A stretch of DNA of 64,000 bases from G025836975 sp040391135 (GCA_040391135.1 JBEBYL010000003.1:171479-235478); one strand, 5' to 3'; shown: positions 1-9,042, numbered from the stretch's first letter. Translations and numbers: made by a program. The notes: generated from the letters alone by a model not told the origin.

Positions 1-812
1 TCCGCCAGCTTTGCCATGTAGTCCAGCATTTGCAGCGAGGGGGGACGGGGGGCGGCGGCAATCAGGCTGGTGTCCAGGATGGGAACGGAAGGAACCCGGT
101 TTGTTTCCCGCAAGGCCGCCAATACGGCCTGCCCGGTGCTGATGGCGCGCATGTCCGGATCGGCGGCGGGTATTACCCGCCAGGGAGCATGTTCGTCGTG
201 GGTCAGCGATATCGCCAGCGCAGCGGCGTTGCGCAGGCGCTCGAACTTCTTTCCGGCCTTGATGTCTTCGGGGCGCACCTGCCATGCCGTGTCGGGATCC
301 GACAGCAGCTCGGCGGTTCGCTTCTTTTGCGCCTGCTGCGACAGGTGATACCACAGCTTGACGATTTGCACGCCGTTGCTGGCCAGCGTGCTTTCGAACT
401 CGCGCGTTGCGCGCGCCAGCGATTGGATTTTTTCCTGATCGGGATTCTTCCGGGCCGCCTCGGCCAGCAGGGGGCCATACCAGGAACCGAACACGATGCC
501 GGTCTTGCCTTTGGCGGGCAGATTGCGCCAGTAGCGCCATAGGAAAGGCTGGGATTGCTCTTGCTGCGTGGGTTCGCCGAAGGCCAGGGTGTGGATATGG
601 CGCGCATCCATCCATTCGTTCAGCAGGCTGATCGAGGCGCCCTTGCCCACGCCGTCGATCCCGGCGATAACGATCAGCAAAGACCGCCGCGCCTGCGACA
701 GGCGGGCATACTGCGCCTTGAGCAAGGCGGTGCGCAGGCGGGCTTCGGCGGCCTGGGCTTTTTCGCCGGCAAAGACCGGGTCTGATTCGGCTACCGAAAA
801 CAGGGTGTCCAT
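1..812 (-). CDS. pap: Polyphosphate:AMP phosphotransferase (PPK2 family), 5' part only
   Basis: About 270 N-terminal residues are visible; the gene runs off the left edge without a stop. Residues 45-58 form a P-loop (LLIVIAGIDGVGKG), followed by a Lid-type stretch with FLWRYWRNLPAKGKTG and then VFGSWYGPL, which is the PPK2 fold. Class II PPK2 proteins of this sequence type carry two tandem PPK2 domains (about 500 residues) and phosphorylate AMP to ADP with polyphosphate in the cytoplasm. The visible part would be domain 1 plus the linker. The ATG at 812 is the first in frame after upstream non-coding sequence, 20 bases past the trpC stop. It lies on the same strand as trp and may be co-transcribed at its end. 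The family assignment is firm; the exact class (AMP or ADP acceptor) is inferred. Confidence 0.85.
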   Translation of the reverse strand, partial: MDTLFSVAESDPVFAGEKAQAAEARLRTALLKAQYARLSQARRSLLIVIAGIDGVGKGASISLLNEWMDARHIHTLAFGEPTQQEQSQPFLWRYWRNLPAKGKTGIVFGSWYGPLLAEAARKNPDQEKIQSLARATREFESTLASNGVQIVKLWYHLSQQAQKKRTAELLSDPDTAWQVRPEDIKAGKKFERLRNAAALAISLTHDEHAPWRVIPAADPDMRAISTGQAVLAALRETNRVPSVPILDTSLIAAAPRPPSLQMLDYMAKLA

Positions 813-832
813 GCGCGGCCTGTGTCAGGACG

Positions 833-1627
833 TCAGGCGTTGAAGAACAGGTCGTGCAGCGCGGCGCCCGGTTCGGGCGCGCGCATGAACGCTTCGCCCA
901 CCAGGAAGGCCTGGACCTGGTGATCGCGCATTTGCTTGACGTCCTGCGGCGCGAGGATGCCGCTTTCGGTGACGACGCGCTTGCCCTCGGGAATGGCGGG
1001 CAGCAGGTCCAGCGTGGTCTGCAGCGAAGTTTCAAAACTGCGCAGATTGCGGTTGTTGATGCCGATCAGCGAGGTATTTAGTTCAAGGGCTATGTCCAGC
1101 TCGGCGCGATCGTGGACTTCGACCAGGACATCCATGCCCAATTCGGTGGCGATGCCTTCGAATTCGCGTAGTTGCTGCGGCGACAGGGCGGCAACGATCA
1201 ACAGGATGCAGTCGGCGCCCAGCGCCCGGGCATGAACGATCTGGTAGGGGTCGATCATGAAGTCTTTGCGCAGCACGGGAAGGCTGCATGCCGCCCGGGC
1301 CTGGCGCAGATAGTCGTACGAACCCTGGAAGAACTTCACATCGGTCAGCACCGACAGGCAGGCCGCGCCGTGCGCCGCATACGAGGAGGCGATCTCGACG
1401 GGATTGAAGTTCTCGCGGATCACGCCCTTCGAAGGAGAGGCCTTCTTGATTTCGGCAATGACGGCGGGTTTCCCCTGGGCGATTTTTTCTTCCAGGGCGC
1501 GGGCGAAGCCGCGCAGGTCCTTGCGGCTTTTGGCTTCGCGCAGCATGTCCGATTCGCTGCGCATTTGCCGGGCCGTGGCGACTTCCGCTTTTTTTGTTTC
1601 AAGGATTTTGGCAAGAATATCGTTCAT
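833..1627 (-). CDS. trpC: Indole-3-glycerol phosphate synthase
   Basis: 264 residues, the usual length of monofunctional TrpC. The enzyme closes the ring of carboxyphenylaminodeoxyribulose phosphate to indole-3-glycerol phosphate. Family motifs are all present: AEIKKASPSKG (58-68, substrate lysine), VLRKDFMIDPYQ (118-129, catalytic lysine), GINNRNL (189-195) and ESGI (221-224). Its ATG overlaps the trpD stop by four bases (ATGA), so it is translationally coupled as the last trp gene here. No trpF, trpB or trpA lies in the window, consistent with the split trp organisation of beta-proteobacteria. Regulation should come from the trpL attenuator upstream of trpE. Confidence 0.97.
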   Translation of the reverse strand: MNDILAKILETKKAEVATARQMRSESDMLREAKSRKDLRGFARALEEKIAQGKPAVIAEIKKASPSKGVIRENFNPVEIASSYAAHGAACLSVLTDVKFFQGSYDYLRQARAACSLPVLRKDFMIDPYQIVHARALGADCILLIVAALSPQQLREFEGIATELGMDVLVEVHDRAELDIALELNTSLIGINNRNLRSFETSLQTTLDLLPAIPEGKRVVTESGILAPQDVKQMRDHQVQAFLVGEAFMRAPEPGAALHDLFFNA

Positions 1628-2655
1628 GCTTTCAGCGTCCGTGTATAGGTGCAGAATTCATCCAGCTTGGCCCGGGCGGCACCGCTGGCCAGCGCCTCGA
1701 AAGCCATTTTCAGGCCTTCTTCGATGGAGTTGGCCTTGTTGCCCGCATAGATGGCCAAGCCGGCGTTAAGTCCTACGATATCACGAGCGGGTCCGCTGGC
1801 GTTATCGAGCGCGCTAAGAACCATTTGAGCCGATTCGTCGCGGTTGCCGACCTTGATGGAGCGGTTCGAGACCATGGTCATGCCATAGTCTTCGGGATGG
1901 ATTTCGTACTCGCATATCTTGCCGTCCTTCAGTTCCCCGACCAGGGTGGCGGCGCCCAGCGAGGCTTCGTCCATGCCGTCCTTGCCGTGGACGATCAGCA
2001 CGTGGTTCGACCCCAGCAATTGCAGGACCCGCACCTGTATGCCCACCAGATCGGCATGAAACACCCCCATCAGCTGATTGGCGGCATTGGCGGGATTGGT
2101 CAGCGGGCCCAGTATATTGAATATGGTGCGCACGCCCAGCTCTTTGCGCACGGCCGCGACATTCTTCATGGCGCCATGATGGGCGGGCGCGAACATGAAG
2201 CCTATGCCGGTGCGCTCGATGCTTTCGGAGACCTGTTCGGGGCTGAGCGCAATGTTGGCGCCCAGCGCCTCGAGCACGTCGGCGCTGCCGGATGACGACG
2301 ATGCGCTGCGTCCGCCATGCTTGGCGATCTTCACACCCTGCGAGGCGGCAACGAACATGGAGGCGGTGGAAATATTGAAGGTGTTCGAGCCATCGCCGCC
2401 GGTGCCGCACATGTCCAGAAGCTCTTGCGGGTTGGATGTCTTTACCGGCAGGGCGAATTCGCGCATCACGCGGGCCGCGGCGGTGATTTCGCCGACGGTT
2501 TCCTTCTTGACCCGCAGGCCCATGAGCAGCGCGCTGGCGATCTGGGGCGTCATCTCGCCGCGCATCAGCATGCGCATCAGGTGCAGCATTTCGTCGTGGA
2601 ATATTTCGCGGTGTTCAATGCAGCGCGACAGCGCTTCGGTAGGTGTGATCGTCAT
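1624..2655 (-). CDS. trpD: Anthranilate phosphoribosyltransferase
   Basis: 343 residues, standard for TrpD. It transfers phosphoribosyl from PRPP to anthranilate. The PRPP/Mg loop CGTGGDGSNTFN is at 83-94, the second conserved loop KHGGRSASSSSGSADVLE begins at 112, and APAHHGAMK and ILGPLTNPA follow. It stands 29 bases after trpG and overlaps trpC by four bases, so trpG-D-C form one transcription unit. It is a separate protein, not a TrpGD fusion. Confidence 0.97.
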   Translation of the reverse strand: MTITPTEALSRCIEHREIFHDEMLHLMRMLMRGEMTPQIASALLMGLRVKKETVGEITAAARVMREFALPVKTSNPQELLDMCGTGGDGSNTFNISTASMFVAASQGVKIAKHGGRSASSSSGSADVLEALGANIALSPEQVSESIERTGIGFMFAPAHHGAMKNVAAVRKELGVRTIFNILGPLTNPANAANQLMGVFHADLVGIQVRVLQLLGSNHVLIVHGKDGMDEASLGAATLVGELKDGKICEYEIHPEDYGMTMVSNRSIKVGNRDESAQMVLSALDNASGPARDIVGLNAGLAIYAGNKANSIEEGLKMAFEALASGAARAKLDEFCTYTRTLKA

Positions 2656-2684
2656 GTTTTTATTCCATTAGAGGCATGAGGCCG

Positions 2685-3248
2685 TCAGAGTTCCAGAAAG
2701 TTCTTCAACAAGGCGTGGCCATGTTCGCTGAGCACGGATTCGGGATGAAACTGCACGCCATACAAAGGCATGGATTTGTGGCGCACCCCCATGATTTCCC
2801 CATCGTCGGTCTGGGCGGTAATGTCCAGGCAGTCTGGCAGGGTGTCGCGCTTGATGGCCAGGGAGTGGTAGCGCGTCACGGCGTACGGCGAAGGCAGGCC
2901 CTTGAATACATCGGTGCCCGTGTGGGTGATGTCCGATACCTTGCCGTGCATGATCTGCCGCGCCCGCACGATGTCGCCGCCGAAGGCGGCGCCTATGGCC
3001 TGGTGGCCAAGACACACGCCCAGTATGGGCCGCTTGCCGGCAAAGTGCCGTATCAGCTCGATGGATATGCCGGCTTCTGCCGGCGAGCAGGGGCCCGGCG
3101 ATACGCAAATGCGTTCGGGCTTCATGGCCGCGATGTCGGCCACGGTGGTCTGGTCGTTGCGCAGTACGCGAACGTCTTCGCCCAGTTCGCCAAAATACTG
3201 GACCAGGTTATAGGTAAACGAATCGTAATTATCAAGCATCAATAACAT
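2685..3248 (-). CDS. trpG: Anthranilate synthase component II (glutamine amidotransferase)
   Basis: 187 residues, a class I glutamine amidotransferase that supplies ammonia to TrpE. The oxyanion motif is at 50-54 (SPGPC), the nucleophile is Cys79 in GVCLGHQAI, and the His167/Glu169 pair lies in FHPES. A good ribosome site (AGGAGAAG) precedes the ATG at 3248; a second in-frame ATG follows three codons later. It sits 31 bases behind trpE. Members of this family can also serve p-aminobenzoate synthesis (PabA); the trp context makes TrpG the main role. Confidence 0.96.
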   Translation of the reverse strand: MLLMLDNYDSFTYNLVQYFGELGEDVRVLRNDQTTVADIAAMKPERICVSPGPCSPAEAGISIELIRHFAGKRPILGVCLGHQAIGAAFGGDIVRARQIMHGKVSDITHTGTDVFKGLPSPYAVTRYHSLAIKRDTLPDCLDITAQTDDGEIMGVRHKSMPLYGVQFHPESVLSEHGHALLKNFLEL

Positions 3249-3279
3249 GTGCTTCTCCTAGGGGTCGATGCTTTGGGTG

Positions 3280-4800
3280 TTAAATGGGTTCGTCCAGGCC
3301 GTACTGCACCTGTTCGGCGGCGCGCAGCACGGCGCGCGCCTTGGCTTCGGTTTCCTGCCATTCCTTTTCGGGATCGGAGTCGGCCACGATGCCGGCGGCC
3401 GCCTGGACATACAGCATGCCGTCCTTGACGATGCCGGTGCGTATGGCGATGGCCACGTCCATTTCGCCGCCATAGCTCAAGTAGCCGGCGGCGCCGCCGT
3501 AGATGCCGCGACGCACGGGTTCGAGCTCGTCGATGATCTCCATCGCGCGCACTTTGGGCGCGCCGGTCAGGGTGCCCGCCGGGAAGGCGGCGCGCAGCAC
3601 ATCCATATTGCTCATGTTCTCGTGCAGTTCGCCAGTCACATTGGAGACTAGGTGCATGACATGCGAATAGCGCTCTATGGTCATGGTGTCTGTCACTTTT
3701 ACCGAGCCGGTCTTGGCAACGCGGCCCACGTCGTTGCGGGCCAGGTCGATAAGCATGACGTGTTCGGCGCGCTCCTTGGGATCGGCGATCAGCTCTTCGG
3801 CCAGGCGGGCATCTTCTTCCGGAGTGGCGCCGCGTTTGCGGGTGCCGGCCAGCGGACGTATCGTGACCAGAGTCTTGTGGCGATCGGCCTCGCTGGCTAC
3901 TTCCTGGCGGACCAGTATTTCGGGCGAAGAGCCCACGACCTGGAAGTTGTCGAAATTCCAGTAGTACATGTAGGGGGAGGGGTTCAGCGAACGCAAGGAG
4001 CGATACAGCGACAGCGGCGAGTCGCGGAAAGGCTTGGCAATGACCTGCCCTATCTGCACTTGCATCAGGTCGCCCGCGGCAATGTATTCCTTGGCTTTCA
4101 GGACCGCGTCGATATAGTCCTTTTTGTCGAAATCGCGCCGGCTTTCCGTTTGCATGCTGGCATAGGCATAGGGGATGACCACGGGGGTGCGCAGCTTCTC
4201 GCGCAGATCCTTGAGCCTGCGCCGGGCCAGTGCAAACGCTTCAGCCTGGCTCGGGTCTGCATAGACGACCAGGTAGGTGCGCCCCGCCAGATTGTCCACG
4301 ATGACCAGCTCATCGACCTGCAAGAGCATGATGTCGGGCGTGCCGCCGTCCTGGCCGGCGGGAAAGGGCTTTACGGCCGGGCCGAGGCGGGGTTCGATAT
4401 GGCGCACGGTATCGTAGCCGAAGTAGCCGGCCAGGCCGCCCGCGAAGCGGGGCATGCCGGGCCGTATGGCCACTTTGAAGCGCTGTTGATAGGCCTCGAT
4501 GAAGCTCAGGGGGTCGCCTTCGTGGCGCTCCACCACCTTGCCCAGGTGCACCACCTCGGTCGTGGCGCCGCTGGAGCGGATGACGGTCTTGGCGGGCAGA
4601 CCGATGAAGGAGTACCGGCCGAAACGCTCCCCGCCCACGACCGACTCGAGCAGGCAGCTATTGCGTCCGCCTTCGGGACCGCTATGCGCAAGCTTCAGGT
4701 AAATGGCCAGGGGCGTGTCCAGGTCGGCATAGGTTTCCGCAATCAGGGGAATGCGGTTGTAGCCTTGTGCCGCCAGGGCGTTGAATTCGATCTCTGTCAT
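3280..4800 (-). CDS. trpE: Anthranilate synthase component I
   Basis: 506 residues from the ATG at 4800. An in-frame extension to 4860 exists but begins inside the attenuator hairpin, so the shorter start is chosen. The protein converts chorismate to anthranilate with TrpG. The tryptophan feedback motif LLES is at 50-53. The chorismate-binding half carries IRPLAGTRKRG, LIDLARNDVGRV and LTGAPKVRAMEIIDELEP. It follows the leader peptide and terminator hairpin at 4844-5013, so both allosteric and attenuation control by tryptophan are expected. Confidence 0.97.
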   Translation of the reverse strand: MTEIEFNALAAQGYNRIPLIAETYADLDTPLAIYLKLAHSGPEGGRNSCLLESVVGGERFGRYSFIGLPAKTVIRSSGATTEVVHLGKVVERHEGDPLSFIEAYQQRFKVAIRPGMPRFAGGLAGYFGYDTVRHIEPRLGPAVKPFPAGQDGGTPDIMLLQVDELVIVDNLAGRTYLVVYADPSQAEAFALARRRLKDLREKLRTPVVIPYAYASMQTESRRDFDKKDYIDAVLKAKEYIAAGDLMQVQIGQVIAKPFRDSPLSLYRSLRSLNPSPYMYYWNFDNFQVVGSSPEILVRQEVASEADRHKTLVTIRPLAGTRKRGATPEEDARLAEELIADPKERAEHVMLIDLARNDVGRVAKTGSVKVTDTMTIERYSHVMHLVSNVTGELHENMSNMDVLRAAFPAGTLTGAPKVRAMEIIDELEPVRRGIYGGAAGYLSYGGEMDVAIAIRTGIVKDGMLYVQAAAGIVADSDPEKEWQETEAKARAVLRAAEQVQYGLDEPI

Positions 4801-4843
4801 AGTGGTCTCTGTGTGATGTTTGCATACAGGCCGGGACAGAATC

Positions 4844-4876
4844 AAAAAAAACCCGGCCATTTTGTGGTTCCGGGTT
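4844..4876 (-). terminator. trp attenuator (intrinsic terminator hairpin)
   Basis: Read on the minus strand, AACCCGG and CCGGGTT form a perfect 7-bp stem around a 13-base loop, followed directly by a run of T (eight T in total from the stem end). It lies between the trpL stop (4942) and the trpE start (4800). This is the expected place for the terminator of a ribosome-mediated attenuator. A competing 6-bp pairing (GGTAAT near 4940 with ATTACC near 4890) could act in the alternative fold. Confidence 0.85.
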
Positions 4877-4941
4877 GCGCTTTTCTGGTAATGCTGACGG
4901 CACGGAAAGACAAGGTCTTTGGCGCCGGGAGTGGATTACCG

Positions 4942-5013
4942 CTACCCAGAACACAAACGCCACCAGCGCCAGTAGGCGCGGGGCGTGGTGTGGTAATAAA
5001 GGGCAGCGGTCAT
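4942..5013 (-). CDS. trpL: trp operon leader peptide
   Basis: A 23-residue reading frame starts with ATG at 5013, 18 bases after the gph stop, and ends with TAG at 4942. Residues 14-18 are YWRWW: three Trp codons within four positions, directly upstream of a terminator hairpin and trpE. This is the classic layout of a ribosome-stalling leader. The ribosome site is poor by eye. Its function is inferred from composition and position. Confidence 0.85.
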   Translation of the reverse strand: MTAALYYHTTPRAYWRWWRLCSG

Positions 5014-5030
5014 GGAGATTCTTATTCGTT

Positions 5031-5702
5031 TCAGTTCCGGGCGGCCCATTCGGCCGCGTCGGCTATGGACGTAACTATATCATCGACTTCAAGACTTCGC
5101 ACGTCCATTCCTTCGTTATAGCCGTAGGGTACGGCCAGCACCGGTATTTGCGCGGCGCGCGCGGCCAGCGCATCGTTGACGGAATCCCCTATGGCCAGGG
5201 CGTCTTGCGGGCGGACGCCCAGCAGCTCGCAGGCGTGCAGCAGCGGCATGGGATGGGGTTTTTTTCGTTCGCAGGTATCGCCGCACACCACATGGTCGAT
5301 ATAGCGGTCTATGCCGAAACGGGCAATCAGCGGGTGGGTGAACTCGGTCGGCTTGTTGGTGACGATGGCCATTTTCATGCCTGCGCGGCTGAAGGCCTGT
5401 AGTCCTTCGAGGGTGCCCGGATACAAGGTTGATTTCAGGCCGTTGTGGCTGTGGTAGTGGCGCTCGAAAATCTTCAGGCCCTGCCGGAGCTCTTCTTCCG
5501 AGGGCTGCTTGCCCGTGTCGTTGTTGGACAGCGCGCGCATGACCAGGTTTTCGGTGCCTTTGCCCACATAGGTGGCAATCGTTTCTTGCGCGAGCGCCGG
5601 CAGGCCCAGTTCAAGCCGCATGGCGTTTGCGGCATTGGACAGATCGGGAACGGTATCGAGCAAAGTGCCATCGAGGTCCAGCAGAACGGCGGAAAAAGGC
5701 AT
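5031..5702 (-). CDS. gph: Phosphoglycolate phosphatase (HAD superfamily)
   Basis: 223 residues from the ATG at 5702, which has AGGA about seven bases upstream; a longer in-frame extension lacks support. HAD motif I is DLDGT with Asp9 and Asp11, motif II lies in IVTNKP, and motif III/IV in GDSVNDALAA. The enzyme removes phosphate from 2-phosphoglycolate, a product of oxidative DNA repair. Placement just before trpL-trpE is typical of Bordetella-like genomes. The trp leader begins only 18 bases after the stop, so transcripts from gph probably enter the attenuator. Confidence 0.92.
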   Translation of the reverse strand: MPFSAVLLDLDGTLLDTVPDLSNAANAMRLELGLPALAQETIATYVGKGTENLVMRALSNNDTGKQPSEEELRQGLKIFERHYHSHNGLKSTLYPGTLEGLQAFSRAGMKMAIVTNKPTEFTHPLIARFGIDRYIDHVVCGDTCERKKPHPMPLLHACELLGVRPQDALAIGDSVNDALAARAAQIPVLAVPYGYNEGMDVRSLEVDDIVTSIADAAEWAARN

Positions 5703-5946
5703 GTGGATTCCTGAAATAAGAAGCTTGCCATATTGTAGATGGCTGGCCGCGGCCATGGGCTTCATGCAAGGCGGGCGGTGGCGGGTTGCCGACACTTGCC
5801 TGTAATATGCGGATGCTAGATTGCCCTGGCCGGCTCGTATTGTTGTTGTGTCGGAGCTTTTATGGGTTGATTCGACGCAAATGGACGCGGTATCGAGGCG
5901 GAGTGGAGTGCCCGGCAGGGGCAATGGGTCGACGCATGGCGAGAAT

Positions 5947-7758
5947 ATGAAAATGCTGGCGAGTTTTCGCAAGGTTTTGCGAGACGAGGCTTTGACGCCC
6001 TTGTATCAGCCTATCGTCGACTTGCAATCCGGGGAAATCCTGGGGTACGAAGGTTTGATACGCGGCCCCTCGGATTCCCCCTTGCATGTGCCCACCACCT
6101 TGTTCAACGTGGCGCGCCTGTGCGGCGAAACGGTGGAGCTCGAGCGATTGTGCCGCAAAGTCCACATCGAAAATTTCGTGCAGATGGGCTTGTCCGGCAA
6201 GCTTTTTCTGAACATGAGCCCCGACGTCCTGCTGATGCCGGCGATCGAGTCGGGCGCGTCATTGCTTACGCCGGCCCTTGCCGGAATCACTCCCGAAAAT
6301 ATCGTGATCGAGCTGACCGAGTCCGACTCCACGTCCAATTATCCCCGGCTAAGGGAAGCCGCTTCGGACTATCGGGGCTTTGGCTTGCAGATTGCCATCG
6401 ACGACCTGGGCGAGGGGTTCTCCAGCCTGCGCCTGTGGTCGGAACTGCGTCCCGAATACGTCAAGATAGACAAGTATTTTGTGCAGGGCATCGACAAGGA
6501 CGCGGTCAAGCGCCAATTTGTGCGATCCATTTCCGAGATTGCCCTGCAGTCGAAGTCCAGCGTCATTGCCGAAGGCATCGAAACCGAAGCGGAGCTGCAG
6601 GCGGTACGCAGCCTGGGCATCCAATACGGCCAGGGCTATCTGCTTGCCAGGCCGGCCATGCCCCCGGTTTCGGTGCTGCCGGCCGAAACACTGCGGCTGT
6701 TCGGCAAGGGCGCCCATCCGAAGCGACCCCCTATGAATGAAGCCTATAGAAGCGTGGCGACCGCTCGCAAGATCCTGCGCGCTGTGCCCGCGGTCGCGGA
6801 TTCCACCGCCACCAACGATGTCTACGATATTTTCCAGAAGCAGGCCGATCTGAATGTGCTGGCGGTGCTGCGCGATGGCGTTCCCATAGGCCTCATACAG
6901 CGCCTGCGCATGCTTGACCGCTTGGCCCGGCCTTATCACCGCGAGTTGTACGGAAACAAGCCCTGCGCCCAATTTATCGAAAACGTGCCGCTTATCGTCG
7001 ATCACAAGACCAGCTTGCAGGACTTGGGCAACCTGATCACCGAGGCCGATCCGCATCATCTGTCGGACGGCTTCATCATTACCCAGGACGGCCAGTTTAT
7101 CGGGGTGGGCACGGGTTTCGACCTGATACGCGAGATTACCCAGATGCAGATCCATGCGGCGCGCTACGCCAATCCGCTGACGCAATTGCCCGGCAATGTG
7201 CCCATCAACGAGCATATCGAAACCCTGCTGCTCAATGAAGAGCCCTTTGCCGTCTGTTACGGCGACCTGGATCACTTCAAGCCCTTCAACGATTTATACA
7301 GCTACCGGAAGGGCGACGAGGTCATACAGATCACCGCCAAATTGTTGCGCGAGCATGCCGATCCCACCCTGGACTTCATAGGCCATATCGGCGGCGACGA
7401 TTTCATCGTGGTGTTCAAAAGCACGGATTGGCGCGAGCGTTGCGGGAAGCTGCTGGATCAGTTCGCCTCTGCCACCTCGCACTTGTACAAGCCCGAACAT
7501 CTGTCCGCCGGCGGATACGTGACGGAGAACCGCCAGGGCGCTGAAGTCTTCCACCCGCTGATCAGTTTTTCGATGGGTGTGGTGCAGGTGGACACGGCCT
7601 TGCCCTACTCCAGCTATCAGATTGCCGAGTTCGCCGCCCAGGCCAAGTCGGAAGCCAAGAAGATCACCGGCAATTCCTTGTTCATCGAGCAGCGCTCATT
7701 GCTGCGGGCCGCCTACGGCATTGGCGCGCAAGCCATGCCGGACGCCGATTCCGTTTGA
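5947..7758 (+). CDS. EAL and GGDEF domain protein with a CBS-like linker (cyclic-di-GMP turnover)
   Basis: 603 residues from ATG 5947 (GGCGAG upstream); ATG 5881 and TTG 5821 are longer alternatives. The order is EAL first (about 10-240), a CBS-pair-like region (about 280-395), then GGDEF (about 405-590). EAL residues look complete: EGL (35-37), Asn89, Glu122, Asp152-Asp153, Lys173, Glu209 and QGYLLARP at 229. The GGDEF active loop reads GGDDF at 482-486 with GDLDHFKPFND upstream; no RxxD inhibitory site is seen in front of it. No membrane segments are apparent, so it is likely cytoplasmic. The EAL half is probably an active phosphodiesterase; cyclase activity of the GGDDF half is uncertain. 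It separates gph from rpe on the opposite strand. Confidence 0.85.
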   Translation: MKMLASFRKVLRDEALTPLYQPIVDLQSGEILGYEGLIRGPSDSPLHVPTTLFNVARLCGETVELERLCRKVHIENFVQMGLSGKLFLNMSPDVLLMPAIESGASLLTPALAGITPENIVIELTESDSTSNYPRLREAASDYRGFGLQIAIDDLGEGFSSLRLWSELRPEYVKIDKYFVQGIDKDAVKRQFVRSISEIALQSKSSVIAEGIETEAELQAVRSLGIQYGQGYLLARPAMPPVSVLPAETLRLFGKGAHPKRPPMNEAYRSVATARKILRAVPAVADSTATNDVYDIFQKQADLNVLAVLRDGVPIGLIQRLRMLDRLARPYHRELYGNKPCAQFIENVPLIVDHKTSLQDLGNLITEADPHHLSDGFIITQDGQFIGVGTGFDLIREITQMQIHAARYANPLTQLPGNVPINEHIETLLLNEEPFAVCYGDLDHFKPFNDLYSYRKGDEVIQITAKLLREHADPTLDFIGHIGGDDFIVVFKSTDWRERCGKLLDQFASATSHLYKPEHLSAGGYVTENRQGAEVFHPLISFSMGVVQVDTALPYSSYQIAEFAAQAKSEAKKITGNSLFIEQRSLLRAAYGIGAQAMPDADSV

Positions 7759-7828
7759 GTCCAAGGCCATGTCCGCCCCGCAGGCGGACCGGGTGGGCCG
7801 CCCATGGACAGGGCGGTGCCGGGGCCGA

Positions 7829-8530
7829 TCAGGCTGACAGGGATTCACCCTTGAGGATTTCGCCGCGCAAGGCGTCGATGACGGTCTTGTAGTCGGGCTG
7901 GCTGAATATGGCCGAGCCGGCAACGAAGGTGTCGGCGCCGGCCGCGCGTATGGCGGCGATATTGTCGACCTTCACGCCGCCATCGACTTCAAGCGCGATG
8001 GGCTGGCCGCCCGCGTTCATCCATGCATCGATCTTGCGCCGCGCCTGGGTCAGTTTGGCCAGTGTGCCGGGAATGAAGCGCTGGCCGCCGAAACCGGGAT
8101 TGACGGACATGAGCAGGACGACATCCAGTTTATCCATGACGTAGTCCATCCAATCCAGTGAGGTGGCCGGGTTGAAGACCAGTCCCGCCCGGCAGCCATG
8201 CTCCTTGATCAGGGAAAGGCTGCGGTCCACGTGGCGCGAGGCTTCCGGGTGAAAAGTAATAATATTGGCACCTGCCTGGGCGAATTGCGGGATAATGGCG
8301 TCGACCGGCTCGACCATAAGGTGTACGTCTATCGGAGCATCGGTATGCGGCCGCAAGGCTTCGCAAACCATGGGCCCGATGGTCAGGTTGGGCACGTAAT
8401 GGTTGTCCATGACATCGAAATGAATCCAGTCGGCGCCGGCGGCGACAACGTTTTTTACTTCTTCCCCCAAACGGGCAAAGTCAGCCGCCAGCAGGCTGGG
8501 GGCGATACGGGTGGGCTGGGTAGTTGTCAT
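7829..8530 (-). CDS. rpe: Ribulose-phosphate 3-epimerase
   Basis: 233 residues from ATG 8530; a TTG five codons earlier is the only longer option. A TIM-barrel epimerase of the pentose phosphate and Calvin pathways interconverting ribulose-5-P and xylulose-5-P. Motifs seen: IAPSLLAADFARL near the N terminus, HFDVMDNHYVPN with the metal Asp, DVHLMVE, MSVNPGFGGQRF and EVDGGV near the C terminus. It is divergent from apaG with about 118 bases between the starts. Confidence 0.97.
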   Translation of the reverse strand: MTTTQPTRIAPSLLAADFARLGEEVKNVVAAGADWIHFDVMDNHYVPNLTIGPMVCEALRPHTDAPIDVHLMVEPVDAIIPQFAQAGANIITFHPEASRHVDRSLSLIKEHGCRAGLVFNPATSLDWMDYVMDKLDVVLLMSVNPGFGGQRFIPGTLAKLTQARRKIDAWMNAGGQPIALEVDGGVKVDNIAAIRAAGADTFVAGSAIFSQPDYKTVIDALRGEILKGESLSA

Positions 8531-8648
8531 GGTCGTGAATTTCAAGGTGCGAAGTGGGCAAGAACCAAAGCTGCGAATATGTCATTATTGCAGGTAAGCG
8601 CTGACTTTCCTTTTAAATACGGCGGAATCATTTAATTTGGAACTGGAC

Positions 8649-9023
8649 ATGAAACCCTATGACCTCGCGGTGACCGTCACGCCCCAATACCTGCCGGAAC
8701 AATCCGAGCCCAACGAGCAGCAGTTCGTGTTTGCCTACACCGTGCGCATTACCAATAACGGGCAGCACGCCGCCCAGGTGATCAGCCGCCATTGGATCAT
8801 TACCGATGGCAAGCAGCATACCCAGGAAGTCCGGGGGCTGGGGGTGGTGGGGCAGCAGCCTTTGCTGGGGCCGGGCGAATCATTCGAATACACCAGCGGC
8901 TGTCCTTTGCCCACGCCGGTGGGCACCATGCGCGGCACGTATCATTGCGTCGGCGAAAACGGCGTTCCCTTCGAAGTCCCCATCCAGGAGTTCGTCCTGG
9001 CCATGCCCCGCACTTTGCATTGA
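8649..9023 (+). CDS. apaG: ApaG family protein
   Basis: 124 residues from ATG 8649 (GGA upstream), the usual ApaG length; a TTG at 8637 is a weaker alternative. The fold is an immunoglobulin-like beta sandwich. Family signatures seen are FAYTVRITNNG, SRHWIITDG, VRGLGVVGQQPLL and FEYTSGCPLPTPVGTMRG. ApaG is widespread in proteobacteria; its precise role (linked to Co/Mg resistance and Ap4A in enterics) is not settled. mltA starts 20 bases downstream, so the two may be co-transcribed. Confidence 0.95.
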   Translation: MKPYDLAVTVTPQYLPEQSEPNEQQFVFAYTVRITNNGQHAAQVISRHWIITDGKQHTQEVRGLGVVGQQPLLGPGESFEYTSGCPLPTPVGTMRGTYHCVGENGVPFEVPIQEFVLAMPRTLH

Positions 9024-9042
9024 ATCACGCTACCCTGACTTT

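Noticed and set aside
3652..5121. Long open frame (489 codons) on the plus strand opposite trpE
   Set aside because: It lies antisense to a complete trpE with all motifs, shows no family motif, and is explained by high GC third positions.
7771..7789. GTCCGCC/GGCGGAC hairpin between the EAL-GGDEF gene and rpe
   Set aside because: Stable stem but no T run on either strand, so I do not call it a terminator.
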